Shown here piece by piece: positions 1 through 7,800 of a DNA stretch of 20,004 bases. Location: positions 1-20,004 of the IMG/VR virus record IMGVR_UViG_3300030099_004271; one strand, 5' to 3'. Both the position numbers and the translations under genes were made by a program. Source of the DNA: a virus. The stretch's first letter is position 1. Every line of letters starts with the position of its first letter. The notes beneath the pieces were generated by a model. The model was given only the letters and a program-made list of their open reading frames with translations, ran no database searches and was not told the origin of the DNA.

Positions 1-1137
1 AACGAAAATCATAATATTGACTATCCATTACTTCTTGTAATACCTCCCAACTCTACTCTTCCCGCTACGGATAAAGACCCTATAAACGCACACATAAGAG
101 AGGAGTTTGATTTTGAGGTAATATTTGCAAGACCTTACAGAACAAGCACAACAAACACAGGTGCTAACGACACTAATACAAACTTAGATGTCATATACAC
201 ATTGCTAGAAAGTGAGGCTTATAATTGGCTACAAGCATTTTTAGATAGCTATCCAAATAAGCAAGTAACGCTAGTGCCGACACCTATAACAGTAGAAAGA
301 GAAACAAATCAGCAAAACGACAAGCTTGTTCAGATAAGAATGAACTTTACGGTTGATACATTTAGCCACGCCTTCGCTTCGTTTGACGACCAATTCATTA
401 GAGACCTTAGCCCTCTAGCTTGGCTTAGAAGTGATGTTGGAGTAAAAACAACATATTTTGGAGGCAAAGAAGTTGTTAGCAAGTGGATAGACCAAAGCGG
501 TAATGGTAATGACTTTGCTCAAACCACTTCAGCAAAACAGCCTGAATATGTGTATGAAATGGTTGATGCCTCATATCCAAACGACAGATACCCATTCATA
601 AAGCTAGATGGCTCTGATGACTTCTTGGAGTGTACTCAAGCTGCAATGGGTGGTAGCGGTCTTGATGGTAGAAACACCATTTTCTTTGTTGCAAAAATGA
701 ATGATGTGAACTCCACAGCAGGAAAGCTTTTTGGATATAACGCAGGAAATAATAGCGGATATGAAATAGGTATTAGGTCAACTACAAAATCGTTCTCATC
801 AAGAATAGTAGATGCTTCAGGAGATGCTCTTATAGATAACGAAAGCGAATCTTCAAGCAGCGTAAAGCTAAAGGTTAGAGCTTTGGAGTTGGAGACAGCA
901 ACAAGTAAGCATTGGGTAAATGGAAGCATTGACGCAACAGACACAACAACAGGTTATTCAGAGGTAAGTGCATTTGGTGGCGTTTCAACAAAGGCTTTGA
1001 TTGGTACTGACAGCACAAGCTCTTCTGATTTTTTAAACGCATCAATACAAGAGATTATTGTATTTAACACAGATTTAAGTGATTCAGCTATAACGAAAGT
1101 TTCTGACTACTTAAATCAAAAATATAGATTATACTAA
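1..1137 (+). CDS. Tail-associated protein with C-terminal LamG-like lectin domain (5' end outside window)
   Basis: The frame is open from the first base, so the gene begins upstream; 378 residues are visible before the TAA stop. A TTG at 202 could be mistaken for a start, but coherent protein sequence runs through it. The first ~125 visible residues look like a virion-attachment part. From about residue 137 the sequence has the pattern of a concanavalin A/LamG-type beta-sandwich: 'LAWLRSD' opening, 'WIDQSGNGNDF', a 'YPFIKLDGSDDFLEC' strand, and a closing helix 'YLNQKYRLY'. Such domains in phage tails usually bind host surface glycans. The stop shares one base with the start of the next tail gene (TAATG), so it is probably co-translated with it. 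Receptor or glycan binding is inferred from the domain and location; the exact tail position cannot be told from sequence. Confidence 0.72.
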   Translation, partial: NENHNIDYPLLLVIPPNSTLPATDKDPINAHIREEFDFEVIFARPYRTSTTNTGANDTNTNLDVIYTLLESEAYNWLQAFLDSYPNKQVTLVPTPITVERETNQQNDKLVQIRMNFTVDTFSHAFASFDDQFIRDLSPLAWLRSDVGVKTTYFGGKEVVSKWIDQSGNGNDFAQTTSAKQPEYVYEMVDASYPNDRYPFIKLDGSDDFLECTQAAMGGSGLDGRNTIFFVAKMNDVNSTAGKLFGYNAGNNSGYEIGIRSTTKSFSSRIVDASGDALIDNESESSSSVKLKVRALELETATSKHWVNGSIDATDTTTGYSEVSAFGGVSTKALIGTDSTSSSDFLNASIQEIIVFNTDLSDSAITKVSDYLNQKYRLY

Positions 1138-3473
1138 TGGCTTTATCAGAACTCATAGATTTTCCTGAGAATGACATTTTTAATAGCGTGTATAGCCCTA
1201 TTAAATTCACATTGAGGGTTTCAGGTGGTATTTCAGATGGACAAACACAAACCGTTGACGATTTTGTCAGCATGAGGGTTACCTTTAACCCATTCAACGA
1301 AACCTTTGACCTTTTTGAAAATGGGGGGGAAGGAAGCCTTCCTGACAGGATATTTAGCGTAAGAGTTCCATACACACCTTTTGTTCATGGGCGTTCGCAT
1401 ACATCACAGCCCAACACAGGCGTATATAGATATTTTTCAATAGATGTAGCTCCCCTTATGCGAAACTATCTTAGCTACAATCTTAGACCTTGCTCTCACG
1501 ATGTTACAAACAACAAAATTAAGAGAGATATAACACTTTCTCAGGTGGCAATAAACCTATTTCGTAGATATGAAATTGTTTTAACACCTGAATACATAAC
1601 AAGCTCAGGGAGTCTTAAATCAGCAGACAACAGCGCTCCTGAAAACATTAGAAAGTTTAGATACCCTAGAGTCATAAACACAGCTCTTAGCTACGAAGAG
1701 GAGATGAATGGTTATCTTTCAACACAAATAAATACTGATGCTGATGTTTATGGTGCTTTATTGCAGCATAATGTGATGCACGACCTTTACACTCACGACT
1801 CAAATATAGACCAAAAAAAATATGGTAAGATGAAGTATCTTTCCGTAAAACCAACACACAGAGTCATAGGTGTTGATGAGTCCGAGTATATTACTTTTGC
1901 GGCAAAAAATGGTGCTGATGGTATTAAAGGTGTAATAACATTTTACGATTCTTCAGGTAGCGTTATTCATAATGGTCTTTCAAATGGATATTATGGAGCT
2001 AACTTAAATGCTGCTGTAAATGGCGATGGAACAAGCGCAGGTAATGGCGGTGTTTTTCACTACGGACTAAACGATGACGGGAGTAAAAACACTAACCCTG
2101 TGTATGGTGTTTTTCAAATAGGAGTTGGTACTAGGAATATTAAAGAGCTAGGTATTACAAACCCTGCTAAATTTAGAAACGCACAGCCTTTAACAGACTT
2201 TTCTAATGTAGCATATTATACTGTTGCTACCACTATGAGCGGTAATGATGAGATTCAAATAGGAGAGACCATAACATACCACATTGACCACAATAGAAAA
2301 TCCTACGGAGACACAGTTCGTTTTCATTGGCAGTCTAGGTTGGGTGGTATTGATAGCTACACCTTTGATGGCTCTTCAATGAGGGGTATAGAGGTAAGCT
2401 CATCAACTTTTCAGCAAAGCATATACCCAAAATTCAACGGTCAATTATCAATTCCCAACAGCACCTCTTTACTTATTGGAAACCATGAGGCTCTAACAAC
2501 ATCAAGTAAAGATGGAGGTTCTTTTATACAAAGAATATCAGGTGTTACAGATGACCAATATCCTTCTATAAGAAAGCATCATGTTGACGCTTATGGCAAC
2601 GGAACAGCAATAAGCAGACCAATATCGCAAAACGAAAGAGAGATGATGGAAGACCTTATATCTAGCCCTAATGTGTGGACAGAAAGAGGTTGGGAGGCTA
2701 AGGAGGTGTTTAGGGAAGACTTTAGCTCTTATAGCTCCGTTTCAGAATTATCAAATAATTGGCACGACCCTGCTACGGGAGACCTTACAACAGACGCTTC
2801 ACTCCCTACCGATGAAGGTCATACAGCAGGTACTAAATCATATAAAAAGGGTAATCAAACAGATAACGACCAAGTTTGGGCTTCAAGCAAAAAACTATTT
2901 AAGTACGACCCTAACAAGTTATATGAATTAGAGGTAAGATTTAAAGAATCAGGAGGAGCTGACAATAATTTTTACTTTGGTCTAACAGGTTATTCAGCAG
3001 CTAGTAATGGTGTTTTTGATACAACAAATACAGTTACAGCCGCAAATGCTAGCGGAAGCTTTGGCTCGGCACACTATATCGCTGTTGCAAATGAAGGATT
3101 TAATAATAGTGATACTTGGATAGTACGCAGAGGATATATTAGTGGTCATGTGAGAGAAGGTGGTACTTATGGTACTGTTAGAAACAACCCCATGAATCAC
3201 GCAAGAGCAGCAGAGGATGTAAGGTTTTTTGCACCTATGTTTATACTTAACCACCCTAACGAAGAGGGTATTGCTTTTGTTGATTACATCAAGGTTACTG
3301 AATATACTCCTGAGCAAAAGACTCAAGCAAAGCTTTGGTCATCTTTAAACAGACACTACTACGTTCCTGTTGTAATAAAAGATAGCAGTCAAGAGCTGTT
3401 CAATAGCGAAGAGGTAAGTACGGTAAGTGTTAACTATGTAGAAAGTAGAAAGAAAAGAGGTATTAGAAACTAA
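1137..3473 (+). CDS. Large tail protein (778 aa) with probable inserted jelly-roll domain
   Basis: This 778-residue protein starts at the ATG that overlaps the previous stop and ends in another TAATG junction with the next tail gene. The N-terminal ~210 residues and the middle ('RFHWQSRLGGIDSYTF', around residue 395) look like a beta-rich structural protein of the kind found beside tail-tip genes in flavobacterial phages. Between about residues 522 and 727 lies a separate block, beginning 'REDFSSYSS' and ending 'VDYIKVTEYTP', that reads like a carbohydrate-binding jelly roll; strands such as 'YELEVRFKE' and a closing 'FVDYIKV' strand are typical. After it the tail sequence resumes ('YYVPVVIKDSSQELF') to a basic C-terminus. 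No signal peptide or membrane segment is seen. Role as a distal tail or adhesion component is inferred from position; the exact family is not recognised. Confidence 0.65.
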   Translation: MALSELIDFPENDIFNSVYSPIKFTLRVSGGISDGQTQTVDDFVSMRVTFNPFNETFDLFENGGEGSLPDRIFSVRVPYTPFVHGRSHTSQPNTGVYRYFSIDVAPLMRNYLSYNLRPCSHDVTNNKIKRDITLSQVAINLFRRYEIVLTPEYITSSGSLKSADNSAPENIRKFRYPRVINTALSYEEEMNGYLSTQINTDADVYGALLQHNVMHDLYTHDSNIDQKKYGKMKYLSVKPTHRVIGVDESEYITFAAKNGADGIKGVITFYDSSGSVIHNGLSNGYYGANLNAAVNGDGTSAGNGGVFHYGLNDDGSKNTNPVYGVFQIGVGTRNIKELGITNPAKFRNAQPLTDFSNVAYYTVATTMSGNDEIQIGETITYHIDHNRKSYGDTVRFHWQSRLGGIDSYTFDGSSMRGIEVSSSTFQQSIYPKFNGQLSIPNSTSLLIGNHEALTTSSKDGGSFIQRISGVTDDQYPSIRKHHVDAYGNGTAISRPISQNEREMMEDLISSPNVWTERGWEAKEVFREDFSSYSSVSELSNNWHDPATGDLTTDASLPTDEGHTAGTKSYKKGNQTDNDQVWASSKKLFKYDPNKLYELEVRFKESGGADNNFYFGLTGYSAASNGVFDTTNTVTAANASGSFGSAHYIAVANEGFNNSDTWIVRRGYISGHVREGGTYGTVRNNPMNHARAAEDVRFFAPMFILNHPNEEGIAFVDYIKVTEYTPEQKTQAKLWSSLNRHYYVPVVIKDSSQELFNSEEVSTVSVNYVESRKKRGIRN

Positions 3474-6385
3474 TGGATGAAATTAGAATAGAATTAAGAG
3501 GCTTCGGCACTAGCTCAGGAACTGCTGACGATGTAGTAGGAGATTTAGATGTTACATCGAACGAGGACTTTCCTCTATCATTGACATTTCAAAACTTTGA
3601 TGTTAGGGATTTCTCAACTAGAAATGGTGCTTTTAGCAAAACATTTTCAATACCCGCAACATCAAACAACAACTCTGTATTAAGAAACCTTTGGCACTCA
3701 GGTTGGGTAAGGGGTTCGGCTAATTCGACAGGAAACATACCCTGCACCATATACGCTTCCAATATTCCTATAACATCAGGTAAGCTAAGGGTTACAAAGG
3801 TTGTTAAAGACACAGATGTAAAAAGCTATGACTGCACATTTCTAGGAGACAATATGGATTGGGCTTCAGGAATAAAAGACTTAGACCTTAAAGACCTGAA
3901 GTTTAGTAGTGAGCCATACGACACATATTACAGCACTAGCGGAGACTCTTTAGAAAACGGAGGTATTCAGGCGCAGCCATTTGTATTTAGCAACATTCAA
4001 GGAGATGATGACCTTGTTGACGCTGTTGATGCCCAACACTATCAAAAGAATCACGATAGGCTTGTTTACCCTCTTCTCTCTATTGGAGAAGGTGTTTCGG
4101 ATAGAAAGCACGCTACCGACTTGGAGTTCATACCTTGCGTTTACATAAAAAATGTTTGGGATAAGATATTTCAAGCTCAAGGGTATGAAGTAGAAAGCAC
4201 CTTTTGTGATAGCGAATATTTCCGTTCTCTTATTATGCCTTTATTCTTCAGGAGACAGGGCGGTATGATTGATGGTGGCTATGGAGAAATAAGAGAGACA
4301 AGAACTAATGAAGACCTAACGGGTGCGTATTTTTATAACGACTCGAGTAACGCTAGTACCATAGCCGCACACCTAAACACTACACAAGCTAACGCAATAG
4401 GGAATGTAGCTGTTAATATGAGGATTGGCAATTTGTCAACTGATGCCTTAACAGATTTAGGCATCTCAACAGATTTGAATAATCTTCAAAGACCTAGAGC
4501 TAGATATGCTTTTACGGGGGACTTTATTGACGACACAAGCAGTCAGGAAGGCGTGCCAACACAGGTTGGGAATGTTGTTTATGGTCAAAGCATAAGACAC
4601 ACAGTCCTTCGCAAGTTAACAAGCTCCCCTGCTACAATAACATTTAAGCCAAGAGTAAGGCATTTTAGGCTTGAAGATGACTTTGGTGGAACTTTTAAGT
4701 ATAAATTAGTTGCTGAAATATGGAAGGTTCCATCTGTGGGCGGTTTACCGCAAGACGACAACAGCAATATATATAAAGTAATGGCTGAGGCAACCTCAGG
4801 AGACGCAACCAATAGCAATTTTGTGTCTAACACCAATTATGAGGGATTTAGAAGAGTAAGATATGCAGACATAGCTATTGAAAAAAATGGCAGTGCTGAG
4901 TATAACGGTCAATATAATGACAGCATAGTTGGTGATGAAGGGGTGTGGGATGATTTATGGTCGCCAACATTAGAATTTACGGATAACGGAACTGCTACCG
5001 CAAACTACATAGGCGTTATATCTGCTGTCGTAACGGATTATCCTGATGGATTTATTGGAGATATTATAGGTACTGATTTTGGAATTGGTGGAGATGGAGG
5101 TAGTGTAGAGATACAATATCAAGCAGGTAGCCAATTTACAATATCAGGGGAGGAAGAATTTAGAATAGGAGATGATATGTCAGACATTCAGTTTATGCTA
5201 CCAAAGGGCAAGCAGTCTGATTTTGTTATGGGCTTGGCTCAGATGTTTAATCTTCAGTTTCACACAGACCCAATAGCAAAAAAGGTTTTTGTAGAACCTT
5301 ACGATTACTTCTACAATAAAACAAACAATGCACTAGATTGGTCTGAAAAGATTGATTACTCTAAAAATATTACAGAAGAGTTCTTGCACGAGATAAAATC
5401 AAAACTTGTGTTTAAATATAAAGATGCTGATAATGACGCCCTTTTGAGTCAGTACAACAAAAAACACAATGTTGATTGGGGAGCTTATGAAGAGGTGGAT
5501 GAAGATGGTCTTTTTCAAAAAGGCGAGTACCTTGTAGAAAACAAGTTTTTCTCTCCTTCATTCAACTACAAGTGTGCAGAATATACAGATGTTGTAAACT
5601 CAATACAAATACCTAGTTATGACTCTTGGTGTACTTTTCCTATATACCTTGACGAGTATGCTGCTGTTGGTGTTCAAAGAGATGTAGATTTTCCTGAAAA
5701 GAATTTCGATATAGGGGCTAGGATTTTATGTTTAGTACCTGCTGAAGTAGGGTACGAAGCTTTTGCTGCAAATGACGAGTACATTAACTTAGGGGGTGAT
5801 ACAAACAGAAGAATGTATAGAAGCCACCTTACAGGGACAGGTCAGGTCTATTCACAAGCAACAAATAATGATTTAGATGCTGCAAGCACGCTAGTTGGCG
5901 AGTTTGCAAGAGGAAACTTCTTTCATCTTGACAGAAAAAACGGTAACAAAGGTACGGGCGTTGATTTAGGTCTTGTAACACTAGGAATTGGTCATAAAGA
6001 TGCTAGTGGTGTAGAAATAGAACTAGACCCAAACCTTTCTTATAATAGGGTAAAGCATGTTGAAATTAGCGAGGTTGATAATAATTACACTATAACACAG
6101 AATGGGTTGTATTTTTACTTTCATAGTAAAATGGTAAATCAGCTTAAAAATAATCCACGATTAAAAGTTGTTTATCTAAACCTAGACTATCAAGATATTT
6201 TGACATTAGACTTTAGAGACCTAATATATCTTGACGGAGTTTATTATAGAATAAATAGAATATCAGACTTTAAGCCGCACAAAAACGAGTCAACAAAGGT
6301 AGAGCTTATAGAATATTTTGAGCTAGGAACACAAACATCATTTGGCGAGGTAATGGATTTAAGAACCAATGGATTACAGATTTAA
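3473..6385 (+). CDS. Large tail protein (970 aa), tail-tip/hub candidate
   Basis: The start is fixed by overlap with the preceding stop (TAATG). The N-terminus ('FPLSLTFQNFDVRDFSTRNG', then 'FSKTFSIPAT') is a beta-structured opening I associate with tail proteins of Bacteroidetes phages. The later part contains 'FVMGLAQMFNLQFHTDP' followed by 'KKVFVEPYDYFYN', and a C-terminal 'YYRINRISDFKPHKNEST', which resemble the ring-forming hub or tail-associated proteins at the tip of long tails. At 970 residues it is the largest protein in the window, consistent with a tail-associated (Tal-like) or baseplate hub protein. No peptidase or lysozyme motif was recognised, so peptidoglycan cleavage cannot be claimed. 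The next gene starts two bases after its stop. The tail assignment is fairly firm; the specific hub role is inference. Confidence 0.62.
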   Translation: MDEIRIELRGFGTSSGTADDVVGDLDVTSNEDFPLSLTFQNFDVRDFSTRNGAFSKTFSIPATSNNNSVLRNLWHSGWVRGSANSTGNIPCTIYASNIPITSGKLRVTKVVKDTDVKSYDCTFLGDNMDWASGIKDLDLKDLKFSSEPYDTYYSTSGDSLENGGIQAQPFVFSNIQGDDDLVDAVDAQHYQKNHDRLVYPLLSIGEGVSDRKHATDLEFIPCVYIKNVWDKIFQAQGYEVESTFCDSEYFRSLIMPLFFRRQGGMIDGGYGEIRETRTNEDLTGAYFYNDSSNASTIAAHLNTTQANAIGNVAVNMRIGNLSTDALTDLGISTDLNNLQRPRARYAFTGDFIDDTSSQEGVPTQVGNVVYGQSIRHTVLRKLTSSPATITFKPRVRHFRLEDDFGGTFKYKLVAEIWKVPSVGGLPQDDNSNIYKVMAEATSGDATNSNFVSNTNYEGFRRVRYADIAIEKNGSAEYNGQYNDSIVGDEGVWDDLWSPTLEFTDNGTATANYIGVISAVVTDYPDGFIGDIIGTDFGIGGDGGSVEIQYQAGSQFTISGEEEFRIGDDMSDIQFMLPKGKQSDFVMGLAQMFNLQFHTDPIAKKVFVEPYDYFYNKTNNALDWSEKIDYSKNITEEFLHEIKSKLVFKYKDADNDALLSQYNKKHNVDWGAYEEVDEDGLFQKGEYLVENKFFSPSFNYKCAEYTDVVNSIQIPSYDSWCTFPIYLDEYAAVGVQRDVDFPEKNFDIGARILCLVPAEVGYEAFAANDEYINLGGDTNRRMYRSHLTGTGQVYSQATNNDLDAASTLVGEFARGNFFHLDRKNGNKGTGVDLGLVTLGIGHKDASGVEIELDPNLSYNRVKHVEISEVDNNYTITQNGLYFYFHSKMVNQLKNNPRLKVVYLNLDYQDILTLDFRDLIYLDGVYYRINRISDFKPHKNESTKVELIEYFELGTQTSFGEVMDLRTNGLQI

Positions 6386-6387
6386 CT

Positions 6388-7332
6388 ATGGCGCAAAGAA
6401 GAATTAGAGACGCTAAAAAAAGCATTACTAATAACACTCTTTATTGTGTTATTGATGGTGTGTATACTCCCGTTGTGTATCAGCAGGTTGCAGAAGATGA
6501 AGACCTTTACTATAATGAGGTGAAGGTTATGCCTAGAAACAAGATTGCAAGAAGAGAGTCTTTGGGGGGCGGGCATCAACCTGTTGTAATAAAAGAGTTT
6601 GTAACGACAACAACAACAAAGCCTCAAGGCACAACGACAACAACAACAGTCTCTAGCGTATCTCCTTTAGCTATATTTGATTACAGGGCAAATGTGCAGC
6701 ACACAAGCGAGCTTATAGGTTCTTGGGATTCTACCTTAACATCGGTATATCTTGAGCAGACAACATCAGCTAATAAGCCTCGTTTAGGAAGAAGAAAGGG
6801 TGGTTCTGCCAACAATGTAGCTCCTTTCTTTATTAAAGGAACTAGCAATGATACAGGAGGCTTTATGAGCTTCAATAGTGCTTTGACTATTTCAGGAGAC
6901 TTTACCATAATGGCATATTTTAGACCAAACAATGAAAAGTATGTAAGAATACTAGGTAGCTCATCTGACTCCAATATATTTTTATCCTTCAATGAAGACG
7001 CAAATAAAAATCTTCATTTTGGATTAGGTTCAGGTAAAACGCACGCTATTTCATTAGGAACAAGCGCAATAGGTTTTGATAGGGACTATCAAGTTACAAT
7101 ACAGAGAAGTGGCACTACTCTTTACGCTAGAGTTGATGGAACTCAGGTAGCAACAGCAACCGTTACAACAGATGATTTTGTTGTTGACCAATTAGGAAGG
7201 GTGGGTACAGATGTTTTAACTTTTGGAGGACATATAATGAACTTATCTATATATGACGGGTACATAACTAGCAGGCTTCCCTATTTAGAAAAATCAATTA
7301 CCAAAACCTCATCTAAAGCTCAGTTAGACTAA
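6388..7332 (+). CDS. Tail fibre/receptor-binding candidate: anchor, threonine hinge, LamG-like domain
   Basis: The 314-residue protein has three parts. Residues 1-70 form a small basic anchor ('MAQRRIRDAKKSITNN...'). Residues 72-90 are an extreme threonine-rich linker, TTTTTKPQGTTTTTT. Residues ~95-314 look like a concanavalin A/LamG-type domain: 'LAIFDYRANVQHTSELIGSWD', 'GDFTIMAYFRPNNEKYVRILGS', 'DRDYQVTIQRSGTTLYARVDG' and a closing 'MNLSIYDGYI' strand. This layout fits a virion-anchored adhesin on a flexible tether. It is the second LamG-like protein of the cluster, and its fold is only distantly like the one ending at 1137, so the two may recognise different surface sugars. It starts two bases after the 970-aa tail gene and its stop overlaps the next start (TAATG). 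Receptor binding is inferred. Confidence 0.66.
   Translation: MAQRRIRDAKKSITNNTLYCVIDGVYTPVVYQQVAEDEDLYYNEVKVMPRNKIARRESLGGGHQPVVIKEFVTTTTTKPQGTTTTTTVSSVSPLAIFDYRANVQHTSELIGSWDSTLTSVYLEQTTSANKPRLGRRKGGSANNVAPFFIKGTSNDTGGFMSFNSALTISGDFTIMAYFRPNNEKYVRILGSSSDSNIFLSFNEDANKNLHFGLGSGKTHAISLGTSAIGFDRDYQVTIQRSGTTLYARVDGTQVATATVTTDDFVVDQLGRVGTDVLTFGGHIMNLSIYDGYITSRLPYLEKSITKTSSKAQLD
6603..6648 (+). repeat. Perfect 16-bp direct repeat encoding the threonine hinge
   Basis: AACGACAACAACAACA occurs at 6603-6618 and again at 6633-6648, each encoding a run of threonines, separated by 14 bases encoding KPQG. The low-complexity ACA/ACG triplets lie exactly at the boundary between anchor and lectin-like domain. 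Such repeats can expand, contract or recombine in frame. Confidence 0.9.
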
Positions 7333-7799
7333 TGAACGCATCTTTAAAAATAATATTAAAAAAGATTGGCAACGACCTTGTTAAAGATTTAAGACAAGAG
7401 CTTGATAAGCAAGACTATTTTGCTAGCGGCTCTCTAAATAGGTCTATCAAAGCAAAGGTAACAAGTAATGGTCTTGACATTGTTGGTAATGGTTACGGTC
7501 ATATTATAAACTATGGTAAAAAAGGTTCTGATTGGTCAAGGATGCCAAACATAGAAGATTTAAGAGATTGGGTAAGAATCAAAGGATTTGCTAGCGATGA
7601 AAGAGAGGTAAAGCAAATAGCTTACTTCGTTGGTAAGAAAATTATGAAAGAAGGCTTGCCGAACAAAAACAGAAATGCTCCAAAGCTAAACTTCATTGGC
7701 AATGTTTTAGATAAAGCAAAAGACAAGATTGTTACAGATTTAACAAATGCAGCAATCAATGAAATAATGGTTGACATAAAAAAATTAAACAAAGAATAG
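7332..7799 (+). CDS. HK97-gp10-like tail completion/neck protein
   Basis: The 155-residue protein looks like the HK97 gp10 family, which joins head and tail or completes the tail top. It has an N-terminal amphipathic helix ('LKKIGNDLVKDLRQELDKQD'), 'ASGSLNRSIKAKV', a short beta strand 'GLDIVGNGYGHIINYGKKGS', a 'RDWVRIKGF' helix, and 'IAYFVGKKIMKEG', where gp10-type proteins have a conserved helix followed by 'N.F' ('KLNFIGNVLDKA' here). Length is typical. The start overlaps the LamG-like gene stop by one base (TAATG) and the tape measure starts two bases after its stop. Its place directly before the tape measure, between tail-tip and tape genes, is unlike the usual head-proximal location of such genes. 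The fold assignment is fairly good; the precise role is inferred. Confidence 0.68.
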   Translation: MNASLKIILKKIGNDLVKDLRQELDKQDYFASGSLNRSIKAKVTSNGLDIVGNGYGHIINYGKKGSDWSRMPNIEDLRDWVRIKGFASDEREVKQIAYFVGKKIMKEGLPNKNRNAPKLNFIGNVLDKAKDKIVTDLTNAAINEIMVDIKKLNKE

Positions 7800-7800
7800 A

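Noticed and set aside
202-1137. TTG at 202 as the start of the first gene
   Set aside because: The same frame is open to base 1 and encodes coherent protein sequence upstream, so the gene is truncated by the window edge.
2671-2931. 86-codon + frame inside the 778-aa tail gene
   Set aside because: It lies wholly within a well-supported gene, and its product is low in recognisable structure.
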